Positions 1 to 6,567 are shown, counted from the stretch's first letter. The stretch: DNA of 12,122 nt from Desulfurococcales archaeon (GCA_027083045.1 JALWQP010000159.1:1-12122); one strand, 5' to 3'. The notes: generated by a model from the sequence alone, not told the origin. Program-made: numbers and translations.

Positions 1-586
1 CGAAAAGGTTTATGAAAATGGGAAGAGCATTTTTGATGAAGAGAATATTGTTGGTGGAGGTGGACTGTACGATGAGGTAACAGAATTTCTCGGAATAGGG
101 GGTATTAGAGACGAGTATAAAGAGCCGTATTTCTTATCTAATCTTGCAATAGCCATCCGCAAGCTGGGCGATGTATTTGTTTTCTCGCCTAATATGCCAT
201 GTATAAACCGTAGATTCGTTGAAGTGCTTATAAGGATATGGAGGCCTGGAGGATATCTTATTGTAGCTCCTGGCTGGCAAGACAATAGTGTTGTATACGG
301 CCAAGCAATATATTCTAAACTACTTATCAAAGATATTGAACAACTAATTGAAGCGAAGAAAGATATTTCCGATCTCTATGATATCCATCCGGACAAAACA
401 TATGTGCTTTACCTAGACAGATTACCTATAGCTTATACGTCTAGCACAGTAGCTATAGAGAGAGACGAGGATCTAGTATTCTTTAAGAAATTACTCGGCA
501 CTAATGACTCCATAGAATATGCATGCAAGGAAATGTTCAAAGAATTATATCTCAGTAGAAGCCGTTCGACCTTTCCGTCATCTTAG
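1..586 (+). CDS. Unrecognised protein, 5'-truncated by the window edge
   Basis: The reading frame is open from base 2 to the TAG at 584-586, giving about 194 residues; an internal ATG at 194 is unlikely to be the true start because the open frame continues upstream with normal-looking protein (VGGGGLYDEV, FLGIGGIRDEY). No family is recognised. A hydrophobic strand (LGDVFVFSPN), a helix, and then WRPGGYLIVAPGWQD give a strand-helix-GG-strand pattern. This pattern recalls the 'KPGG.lii' segment of Rossmann-like enzymes and also the central part of nickel-dependent lactate racemase-like (DUF2088) proteins, but neither match is strong enough to name it. The C-terminal third is charged and mostly helical. 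There are no signal peptide or membrane segments in the visible part, so it is probably cytoplasmic. Its last 9 bases overlap the 3' end of the gene on the opposite strand. Confidence 0.7.
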   Translation, partial: EKVYENGKSIFDEENIVGGGGLYDEVTEFLGIGGIRDEYKEPYFLSNLAIAIRKLGDVFVFSPNMPCINRRFVEVLIRIWRPGGYLIVAPGWQDNSVVYGQAIYSKLLIKDIEQLIEAKKDISDLYDIHPDKTYVLYLDRLPIAYTSSTVAIERDEDLVFFKKLLGTNDSIEYACKEMFKELYLSRSRSTFPSS

Positions 587-1111
587 AATTTTGTTAATCG
601 TTCTGCGAAACGTTTCATCATTTTTCATTAGCCAAGAATAGTTTTTCTTAATCATCTCCGTGGATGCCCAAACTATTTCTGGTTCCTCCCTAGAATAATC
701 TATGAGGATAACGATCTGGTCCGAACCTAGGACAATTGGCAATGTATCTGAATCATGAGTGAAAACAATGTTTTTAAGAATATGTAGCGCTCCGTTAAGC
801 TCCCATTCCTCAGGTATTTTCTCCCCCCTTATATTTTCTTCAAGTCTTTTCGGTGTTTTGAAAACTGGTATGAGGAGTGCTATCCGGAATCTTCTGAAAG
901 TTCTCTTAGCCAGTTCAAGTCTCATTGTCTCAGTCCACTCAAGAGCTTCTCGGAGCAGCTTTATAGCCTTCTCGGGTTCTACCTTGTTTTTAATCACTAG
1001 CTTCTTATTTACAGCTGGTGGGCTCGACTTGTTTTTCATCGGCTTGAATATGAGCAGGGCTCTGCGGCAGGGGAAATCCAGTTTGTCATCTATGAAGAAC
1101 GCATCTAGCAA
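578..1111 (-). CDS. Hypothetical protein, basic, no family recognised
   Basis: This is a 177-residue frame from a TTG at 1111 to a TGA at 578-580. No family is recognised. It has a Lys/Pro-rich stretch (residues about 25-45), an amphipathic helix (VEPEKAIKLLREALEWTETMRLELAKR), a strand (FRIALLIPVFKTP) and a C-terminal half with alternating strands (IVFTHDSD, QIVILIDYS) resembling a small alpha/beta domain. No membrane segment or signal peptide is visible. The start is uncertain: AAGGAG sits only 3 nt before the TTG, and a TATA-like GGTATAAAAT lies at 1121-1130, which would put transcription start inside the frame near 1099. Initiation at the ATG at 1039 (153 residues, starting MKNKSS) is therefore an alternative. 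It is convergent with the upstream partial gene and divergent from the solute-binding protein gene. Confidence 0.6.
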   Translation of the reverse strand: MLDAFFIDDKLDFPCRRALLIFKPMKNKSSPPAVNKKLVIKNKVEPEKAIKLLREALEWTETMRLELAKRTFRRFRIALLIPVFKTPKRLEENIRGEKIPEEWELNGALHILKNIVFTHDSDTLPIVLGSDQIVILIDYSREEPEIVWASTEMIKKNYSWLMKNDETFRRTINKILR

Positions 1112-1120
1112 AAACTCCTT

Positions 1121-1130
1121 ATTTTATACC
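1121..1130 (-). promoter_or_regulatory. TATA-like element of the 578-1111 gene (weak)
   Basis: On the minus strand this reads GGTATAAAAT. Archaeal TATA boxes sit about 25 bases before the transcript start, which would place the start near 1099, downstream of the TTG at 1111 and about 60 bases before the ATG at 1039. If real, it favours the shorter protein. It may also be chance in AT-rich DNA. Confidence 0.3.
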
Positions 1131-1296
1131 CTGATCCTGTACGCTGGTATGATAATTAGGGCTTTAGGCAATATTTACCCTCTCTTGTTCTAGGTTTTTC
1201 GCTATCTTTCCCTATTATTCATTGACCATTAGAAACGTAAAACAAATGTATGAATATTTCGCTGTTATATTATTTAGGGGAAAAACGTGGGGTTAG

Positions 1297-1306
1297 ATTT
1301 TTATAA
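1297..1306 (+). promoter_or_regulatory. TATA box for the solute-binding protein gene
   Basis: ATTTTTATAA lies in the 233-base gap before the binding-protein gene. A transcript start about 25 bases downstream (around 1326-1330) would leave a leader of about 30 bases that includes the GGGGAG ribosome-binding site at 1347-1352. The rest of the gap (1131-1290) shows no gene or convincing structure. Confidence 0.5.
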
Positions 1307-1346
1307 TCCAATACCCCCTTTTCTTCACGTAAACGAAAACTGTAAT

Positions 1347-1352
1347 GGGGAG
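1347..1352 (+). promoter_or_regulatory. Ribosome-binding site deciding the binding-protein start
   Basis: GGGGAG is followed by 7 bases and then ATG at 1360. The in-frame ATG at 1345 has no purine-rich site upstream and itself overlaps this motif, so 1360 is the better start. Confidence 0.6.
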
Positions 1353-1359
1353 AATAATC

Positions 1360-3600
1360 ATGAGATCCAAATACATGCGCGCCTTGTCTAAGGGGGCAGC
1401 TGCAGCCATTGCTATAATTATAATTATAGGCATTATAGCTGGAGCATACTACTACATGCAGAGCCAGAGGCCCTCTGCAACCACGACATCCCCACCCACT
1501 ACCACTACTACTACCCAGTCGCCCACCCAAACCACTAGCCCAACCACAACCCCCACTGGTACCCAGACGACTACTTCACCGCCCAGCCAGAAGCCGCCTA
1601 TCCACACCACCGTAATATATCTGATTCAGAACGATGCCACCACGAGAGTACTAACGATCAAGAAGGGAGTGGCAGATATCGGTGTAGTGCCAGCCGACCA
1701 GCTAAACGCATTGGCAGGCACCACTTATGACGGGACGAACTTCAAGATCATAAAGCAGGAGATGGGGCTAAGCCTCACAATAGTCTATATCGTGCTCAAC
1801 ACTTACAAGCCACCATTCAACAACCTGCTGGTAAGACAAGCACTAGCCTATGCTACCCCGTACAAGATGATCTGGGAGACCGTATACGCTGGCACCGTGA
1901 CCAACCTAGTAGGAGTAATACCCAAGGGCATGCTAGGATGGACAGATTATAAGGTCATACAGTACAAGTTCGACCTAGCCAAGGCGAAGGAGCTGATACA
2001 GAAGAGCGGCATCAACCCATCAAACTACGTCATAACCATCTACTACAACCAGGGCAACACCCAGAGAGCAAAGATCGCTAGCCTGCTATCACAGTACTGG
2101 GGACAATTGGGATTCAAGGTCATGGTACAATCACTATCATGGCCACAGCTACTCGAGAAGACCTCTAAGCCCGAGTTCGACGTGTATATCATTGGATGGG
2201 CACCCGACTATCTAGACCCCGACGACTATGCAGGACCACTAGTAGGCGGTGGAACAAAGTTCGACTCAGTAAAGGTATATCAGGTCAACTCGGCGGCTGA
2301 TGTATCCAAGTACCTGAGCAAGGCGACCGTTATCGACACAAAGGACGCCTACGTAGTAGTAGGACCTGCGGGCACTGGCGCAAGCGTAAGCATTAGTGGC
2401 AAACCGATCGTAGTCGTCCAGTATAAACTATCAGCGAAGCAGACACCCATACCGAACTGTACCGCTTTCACAACCATCGACCCATCATTCTATAGGAACG
2501 TAACACTAGATGCTTTAATCCAGGCAGGCAGATACGCTGTGGAATACAAGGTCAGAGAGGCAATTTACCAGGCGGTCGAGAGGATATCGAACGAGCAGTT
2601 ACCATGCATATGGCTTGGCCAGTACATGGTTGTACGTGACTACTGGGACTGGGTGCAGGGCAGGTACTACAACCCGATCCTAGCGGAGAGATGGGATCTA
2701 ATATGGGAGAAGCCCATACCTAACCCGCCTAGCATCGGTATAGGGAACTACGTCAATGACGCCCACACCCTGGTGATAGCCACTATTGGATGGCCGCAGA
2801 GCTTCGACCCTGCCAAGAGCTATGAGACCTTTGGATGGGAGATCTTCCACGAGATAGGCGACACCCTAGTAACCTACTGGAAGGCCGATACAACACACAT
2901 AGTCCCTGACGCTGCAGTTGCATGGGCATACAGCAAGAACGGTACTGAGTGGTTCTTCGTAATAAGAGACGGGCTAAAGGCGTATGACCCCAACAGTGGC
3001 AAGGTATACCCGGTCAACGCGACCGATGTATTGTTTACTATATGGAGGATCGCAAGACTGGGTCTAGACCCATCATGGATGATCACCACATTCATAGATG
3101 TCAACGCTAGCAGAGTATACTCCGAGAACGAATTCAACCAGCTACTCGCTAAGGGAGGTATCTATGCGACCTATAATGGCAAGACCGAGGAGGTGAAGAG
3201 CCTATCACAGCTACTACAGCTCTTCGGATATAGTGGCAAGACCGCAGGGGTGGTGATGCTCAAGCTATACAAGCCATACTCAGCCATACTCAACATCCTG
3301 GCCGACCCGTTCACAATGATAATACCCGCCAAGTACCTCTTCGATAATGTACCGCAATTAAAGGGCAAGTACGAGGAGGCAATGAAGGCTGCACAGTGGG
3401 GCAAGAACCCCGCGGCGTGGGCCAAGTATATAGGTACAGGCGACAAGGAGCCAACCCACCAGTTCCTGCACACACACCCGATTGGAACCGGGCCATACTA
3501 TGTGGCCAGCTTCAAGCAGGACTCATACATCATACTAAAGCTCAACCCGTACTACTGGAACGCAACACTCTGGTACCAGCTGTACGGCTATAAGCCGTAA
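1360..3600 (+). CDS. Family 5 (Dpp/Opp) solute-binding protein, circularly permuted, N-terminally anchored
   Basis: This 746-residue extracellular receptor should deliver peptides or oligosaccharides to the DppBCDF-like transporter at 6568-10667. Numbering is from the ATG at 1360; ATG 1345 would add five residues. Residues 1-32 carry basic residues, a KG-AA site like archaeal class III (prepilin-type) signal peptides and a long hydrophobic stretch. Residues about 36-80 are a Thr/Ser/Pro linker, probably glycosylated and wall-spanning. The core halves are in reversed order. Residues 82-450 match the usual C-terminal half (DATTRVLTIKKGVADIGVV, PPFNNLLVRQALAYA, FDVYIIGWAPDYLDPDDY, and a closing WDWVQGRYYNP). 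Residues 468-746 match the usual N-terminal half (HTLVIATIGWPQSFDPA, VPDAAVAWAYSKNGTEWFFVIRDG, NATDVLFTIWR, HPIGTGPYY, ending at the NPYYW strand). An approximately 80-residue, strand-rich insert lies at 299-379. Codon use is strongly biased towards AAG, CTA and ATA with C-rich third positions, suggesting high expression. Confidence 0.92.
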   Translation: MRSKYMRALSKGAAAAIAIIIIIGIIAGAYYYMQSQRPSATTTSPPTTTTTTQSPTQTTSPTTTPTGTQTTTSPPSQKPPIHTTVIYLIQNDATTRVLTIKKGVADIGVVPADQLNALAGTTYDGTNFKIIKQEMGLSLTIVYIVLNTYKPPFNNLLVRQALAYATPYKMIWETVYAGTVTNLVGVIPKGMLGWTDYKVIQYKFDLAKAKELIQKSGINPSNYVITIYYNQGNTQRAKIASLLSQYWGQLGFKVMVQSLSWPQLLEKTSKPEFDVYIIGWAPDYLDPDDYAGPLVGGGTKFDSVKVYQVNSAADVSKYLSKATVIDTKDAYVVVGPAGTGASVSISGKPIVVVQYKLSAKQTPIPNCTAFTTIDPSFYRNVTLDALIQAGRYAVEYKVREAIYQAVERISNEQLPCIWLGQYMVVRDYWDWVQGRYYNPILAERWDLIWEKPIPNPPSIGIGNYVNDAHTLVIATIGWPQSFDPAKSYETFGWEIFHEIGDTLVTYWKADTTHIVPDAAVAWAYSKNGTEWFFVIRDGLKAYDPNSGKVYPVNATDVLFTIWRIARLGLDPSWMITTFIDVNASRVYSENEFNQLLAKGGIYATYNGKTEEVKSLSQLLQLFGYSGKTAGVVMLKLYKPYSAILNILADPFTMIIPAKYLFDNVPQLKGKYEEAMKAAQWGKNPAAWAKYIGTGDKEPTHQFLHTHPIGTGPYYVASFKQDSYIILKLNPYYWNATLWYQLYGYKP
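1471..1590 (+). repeat. Low-complexity ACC/ACT/CCC tract encoding the Thr/Ser/Pro linker
   Basis: This stretch of degenerate ACN and CCN codons encodes about 40 residues that are nearly all Thr, Pro and Ser with a few Gln. It is in frame and is best read as a flexible surface linker between the membrane anchor and the binding domain, not a DNA-level repeat with its own role. Confidence 0.6.
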
Positions 3601-3618
3601 AGAAAAGGAATGGTTTGA

Positions 3619-3637
3619 TTAAAAACAATATTTTTTA
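3619..3637. terminator. Poly-T terminator region between convergent genes
   Basis: The 49-base gap between the convergent binding-protein and propeller genes has TTTTTT at 3631-3636 on the plus strand and AAAAA at 3621-3625 (TTTTT on the minus strand). Archaeal RNA polymerase terminates at T-runs without needing a hairpin, so this short gap could end both transcripts. No hairpin is evident. Confidence 0.4.
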
Positions 3638-3649
3638 GTATCCACAATC

Positions 3650-5821
3650 CTACCCAAGCCTAATATTCCCTATTACTTCATAGTTCTCAAGACTAAGAAC
3701 AAGTATTTCGCTCGGCGACACAAGGTACAGCTTGTCACCAATATAGAGTGAGCGGCCACCACCGCTCAGCTCCACTATTTTAACTAGTCCTAACTCGTCG
3801 TTAGCATAGCTCATTATCAAGAAGCCAAAACATCTGTATCCCCATAAGCCAGTGTTAGTAGTCGAACCCGAAGACCAAGCCCAGCCATGGCTCAGTGGAA
3901 TTATGAATACTTTCTTCTCAGGAACCAAGGTAAAGGCGTGGTAATCATAGAGTATAGGCGATGTCACTAGTTTTCCGATACTGGCTCTTGAAAGCTGGGA
4001 TACATGTCTCGGATCGCTGATATTGTATAGTGATATGGTTAGATTACCGCTGTCGACACCGATCCCTAGCAACATGTCGTGCCCGAGGGGATGCAGGTAG
4101 ACGTTATAGCCTGGTATTTTAAGATAACCTATTATCTCTGGGTGATATGGGTTTGAAACGTTAATAGCAAATAATGGGTCTACTCTACGATAGGTTATGA
4201 GAATATAGATGTTGTTGATCAGCCTCCCCGTCTTAATTGTTTCTCCAACAGCTATATCGTCAAGTCTTGAAACTGTTTTTAGATTTTCTAAGTCTACAAT
4301 TGTTAGGGCATTAGATCCCTTCTTGATCTTTGTCCATATCCAAACATCTCTAAATATACTAGGATATTCGGTGGAGCTGATCTTATGTGTGAAAGTCTGT
4401 TTTTCGCCGTTGGGTAGAGTTATCGTGATTCCAATGCTCTTCTCTACACTAGTTCCGGTCTTATATGTATAAATGTTTATAACTGGTGTATATTCCACGT
4501 AGCTAGTTGCAACTATAAAGTATTTGTCCTTATATTCTTCCATGCAGAACTGGTTCTGTAGATATCCCTTTACCTCGAAGCTCCCTCTATACTTGATTGA
4601 TAAACCGTCTATAGTGAAGACATAGAATCTTGATTTTGCGGTGAAAGATTCTTGTTTAACTAGTTTATTAATCGTCAGAGCAAGATTATCGGCCTCACTC
4701 TGAGGTAATGATTTGACGTACTGCCTGAAGAGATTGTAGGCATTCATTACTGTGTAATACGTATTGTTTTTGAGTAGCTCTGATATTTTTTCGGATAGGC
4801 TTGTTGGTAACATATGTAGGGTTGCTTCGAGAACATGTTTGATTGATATTAAATAGATGTTTGAAGCCGGCGAGAATACAACGAGATGTTTATAGGACAT
4901 ATATATTTTTGAAGCTGGCCCCGTCATTATTGATAATACATTGTATTTTAGGCTCGTCAAGTTCACAGCAAAGATATTGGTATAGTAGTCTGGAGGATCA
5001 TAAGCTAGAAGTATCCTATCTATTGGGAATGGAATTCCATTAATAATTGGTATCTCAACAGGTTCAACGGGTTGACTGGTAACTAAGTATAGAATTCCCC
5101 GATAGAGACGAGCACTAATCAGGCGGCCCGTAATATTATATGTCTGTAGGAGATATGGGTGCTCGGGCTCTGTTATGTTTATTAATTTGATAATCGTTTG
5201 CTCGCTATTGAAGCTTCCAATAGATATTAGCCTTGTTAGGGGCCTAATAATGCCCCGATTACTCATTATTACCGCTAGAATATATTGATCCAGGAAGATA
5301 CCTCTAATGGTACGGTTAAACTTAATTACTGATAACATCTTCTCTTGTTTCGCATCGACGACATACGCCTTATCATCATTGACAACGACTATTATCTTTC
5401 CATTAGTCTTGACGATATCTGGTTCATCAATACCTTTCACTTGCACATTTGTCGAGGAATATCCTTGCGTGGTTTCTCTGTACCCCATCTTAATAGTGCC
5501 TTCGATCTGGTACAGAGGCAGTGTAGCGGTTAGTGGTCTTATAGTAGTTGATGTGCCAGCACTAGATGTTCTCTCTATGTTTTCAATAGTTTTTAAATAC
5601 GATATTAGCCCAGTATAGGATTCGAATTTCTGTAGCTGTGTAGCATTTATTTGCTGGGGGATCATACTAGCTGGACTAGTGCTTGGGGCTGGAGATGGGG
5701 TTATGATTGGTGTTGTTTCTCTTGTTCCAATTTGGCTTGGCGCCAGATATAGTCCTATAATGGGTATGAGGATTCCTGCCATGAGCGCTATGGCAGCAGA
5801 TAATATTAGGCGTTTGTCCAT
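3650..5821 (-). CDS. Secreted beta-propeller domain protein (COG4880 / Beta_propel family)
   Basis: This 723-residue, surface-anchored protein of unknown biochemical role belongs to the archaeal and bacterial family of secreted proteins with a C-terminal propeller distantly related to WD-40. Residues about 4-27 are a hydrophobic signal or anchor (LILSAAIALMAGILIPIIGL), and 36-57 a Thr/Pro/Ser linker. The family hallmark VKGIDEPDIVKTNGK begins near residue 128. Later propeller motifs include DPLFAINVSNPYHPEIIGYLKIPG, LHPLGHDMLLGIG and a GHGWAWSSG-like loop. There is no C-terminal anchor. The ATG at 5821 is preceded by GGTGGG; a GTG at 5830 would add three residues but lacks a ribosome-binding site. 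It follows the HTH gene on the same strand with a 79-base gap. Its codons are more A+T-rich than those of the transporter genes. What it binds is not visible from sequence. Confidence 0.88.
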   Translation of the reverse strand: MDKRLILSAAIALMAGILIPIIGLYLAPSQIGTRETTPIITPSPAPSTSPASMIPQQINATQLQKFESYTGLISYLKTIENIERTSSAGTSTTIRPLTATLPLYQIEGTIKMGYRETTQGYSSTNVQVKGIDEPDIVKTNGKIIVVVNDDKAYVVDAKQEKMLSVIKFNRTIRGIFLDQYILAVIMSNRGIIRPLTRLISIGSFNSEQTIIKLINITEPEHPYLLQTYNITGRLISARLYRGILYLVTSQPVEPVEIPIINGIPFPIDRILLAYDPPDYYTNIFAVNLTSLKYNVLSIMTGPASKIYMSYKHLVVFSPASNIYLISIKHVLEATLHMLPTSLSEKISELLKNNTYYTVMNAYNLFRQYVKSLPQSEADNLALTINKLVKQESFTAKSRFYVFTIDGLSIKYRGSFEVKGYLQNQFCMEEYKDKYFIVATSYVEYTPVINIYTYKTGTSVEKSIGITITLPNGEKQTFTHKISSTEYPSIFRDVWIWTKIKKGSNALTIVDLENLKTVSRLDDIAVGETIKTGRLINNIYILITYRRVDPLFAINVSNPYHPEIIGYLKIPGYNVYLHPLGHDMLLGIGVDSGNLTISLYNISDPRHVSQLSRASIGKLVTSPILYDYHAFTLVPEKKVFIIPLSHGWAWSSGSTTNTGLWGYRCFGFLIMSYANDELGLVKIVELSGGGRSLYIGDKLYLVSPSEILVLSLENYEVIGNIRLG

Positions 5822-5855
5822 AGATCCCACCTGAGGATTATTCTTGGTTTCATTA

Positions 5856-5865
5856 GATATATTAT
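5856..5865 (-). promoter_or_regulatory. TATA box for the beta-propeller gene
   Basis: ATAATATATC on the minus strand lies in the gap after the HTH gene. A start about 25 bases downstream (near 5835) leaves a leader of about 14 bases carrying GGTGGG before the ATG at 5821. The propeller gene may therefore have its own promoter in addition to any read-through from the HTH gene. Confidence 0.45.
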
Positions 5866-5900
5866 GAAGCCTTGGACAGAGATGTTCGAATACTGGACAC

Positions 5901-6320
5901 TCATTTGGGGCTAAGGAGCTCTTTCTTGATCCTTAGTCCTTCAAGAAGGAAGAGAGTTGAGGACACACAAGAGATCATAATAGCTGTCAATCTATCAATG
6001 CTGAAGCCCTCTATGATTGAAACAAGTGTTTCGCCTATGAATAGTCCGAGGAAGAAGAACCCGTAGATCATTATTCGTGGCAGTATCTTCCTGCCTATGA
6101 CGAAATATCCTTCGATACCAATAATTCTTGCTGGTGTGTAGCCCTCAGGAGTCCTCTTAACTAGTCCTGATTCAATCATTTTCTTGAGATGGTAGTGTAC
6201 ACTACTTGGTGCGAGACCAGTTGCCGTCGCTATTTCTCTGACGCTTGCAGGCTTATTTCTCTCAACTAGATATACATAAATTTTCAATTGATTCTTCTCT
6301 AGTTTGTTTTCGTTCGTCAA
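5901..6320 (-). CDS. Membrane-bound winged-helix (ArsR/MarR-like) transcriptional regulator
   Basis: This 139-residue protein has a DNA-binding N-terminus and two C-terminal membrane segments. Residues 8-62 form a winged helix: SVREIATATGLAPSSVHYHLKKMIESGLVKR is a classic helix-turn-helix with recognition helix SSVHYHLKKM, followed by a wing (RTPEGYTPA). Hydrophobic segments lie at about 82-104 and 110-129, with a short loop between, so both termini are probably cytoplasmic. Start is TTG at 6320; no in-frame ATG precedes the HTH, and the open frame ends just upstream (ATG GTA TAG in another frame). No clear ribosome-binding site is present, so the mRNA may be leaderless or nearly so. It precedes the propeller gene by 70-79 bases and is divergent from the permease operon across a 247-base gap, so it could regulate either. 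The inducing signal is unknown. Confidence 0.82.
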   Translation of the reverse strand: MTNENKLEKNQLKIYVYLVERNKPASVREIATATGLAPSSVHYHLKKMIESGLVKRTPEGYTPARIIGIEGYFVIGRKILPRIMIYGFFFLGLFIGETLVSIIEGFSIDRLTAIMISCVSSTLFLLEGLRIKKELLSPK

Positions 6321-6328
6321 CTTTAACT

Positions 6329-6340
6329 ATACCATGGTAT
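6329..6340. promoter_or_regulatory. 12-bp perfect palindrome next to the HTH start, candidate operator
   Basis: ATACCATGGTAT is its own reverse complement and ends 9 bases upstream of the regulator's TTG. The position fits autoregulation by the adjacent winged-helix protein, which would bind as a dimer. This is inference from position and symmetry only. Confidence 0.35.
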
Positions 6341-6392
6341 TAGGTTCACTAAGCTCTTGATATTTTTTCTTATGTTCGGTGTCTGGACAAGC

Positions 6393-6401
6393 TTTTTATA
6401 A
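6393..6401 (+). promoter_or_regulatory. Upstream TATA candidate for the permease operon
   Basis: TTTTTATAA follows an AAGC that could be part of a BRE. Transcription would start near 6425 and give a leader of about 140 bases containing the GC-rich dyad at 6439-6464. The 6321-6567 gap otherwise contains no gene. Confidence 0.4.
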
Positions 6402-6438
6402 CACTGTTATTAGCAAACAAGTTAATTGAAACTTTACA

Positions 6439-6464
6439 GTACACGGGCCCGGCGATGTACCGGG
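6439..6464. promoter_or_regulatory. GC-rich dyad symmetry, candidate operator or leader hairpin
   Basis: GTACA (6439-6443) and TGTAC (6456-6460) are inverted repeats 12 bases apart. Between them CGGGCCCG (6444-6451) is a perfect palindrome. A second possible stem pairs CCCGG (6448-6452) with CCGGG (6460-6464). It lies between the two TATA candidates of the permease operon, in otherwise AT-rich DNA, a position suited to an operator. Confidence 0.35.
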
Positions 6465-6491
6465 AATTAGTTTTATTTAGGAACAACACTC

Positions 6492-6500
6492 GTTATAAAT
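6492..6500 (+). promoter_or_regulatory. Proximal TATA candidate for the permease operon
   Basis: GTTATAAAT would place a transcript start near 6522-6525, leaving a leader of about 45 bases that includes the GGGTGA ribosome-binding site at 6557-6562. Either this element or the one at 6393 could drive the operon, or both. Confidence 0.4.
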
Positions 6501-6567
6501 CGAAATTGTATTACCCGTGGAACAAGTATGGGATACCTTACGTGGGAGTACTTAATGGGTGAACTAA

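Noticed and set aside
1..586. Assignment of the first partial gene to the lactate racemase (DUF2088) or methyltransferase families
   Set aside because: Only the short GG-strand segment resembles them; the metal, cofactor or SAM-binding motifs that would settle it are not visible in the partial sequence.
759..1193. Open frame of 144 residues on the plus strand
   Set aside because: It is antisense to the 578-1111 gene over most of its length, is Ser/Leu-rich and low in complexity, and has no ribosome-binding site; it looks like a shadow frame.
1271..1278. TATTTAGG upstream of the binding-protein TATA box, repeated at 6474-6481 upstream of dppB
   Set aside because: A shared 8-9 base AT-rich word between two gaps of about 240 bases is expected by chance, and its distance to the TATA candidate differs (about 30 versus 19 bases).
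2874..3496. Several minus-strand open frames inside the binding-protein gene
   Set aside because: They lie entirely within a strongly supported coding region with biased codon use, and their translations show no domain-like pattern.
1360..3600. Binding protein as a fusion of two complete solute-binding proteins
   Set aside because: Each half carries only the motifs of one half of the family fold, with no duplicated motif, and the total core length (about 660 residues including inserts) fits one enlarged domain pair, not two.
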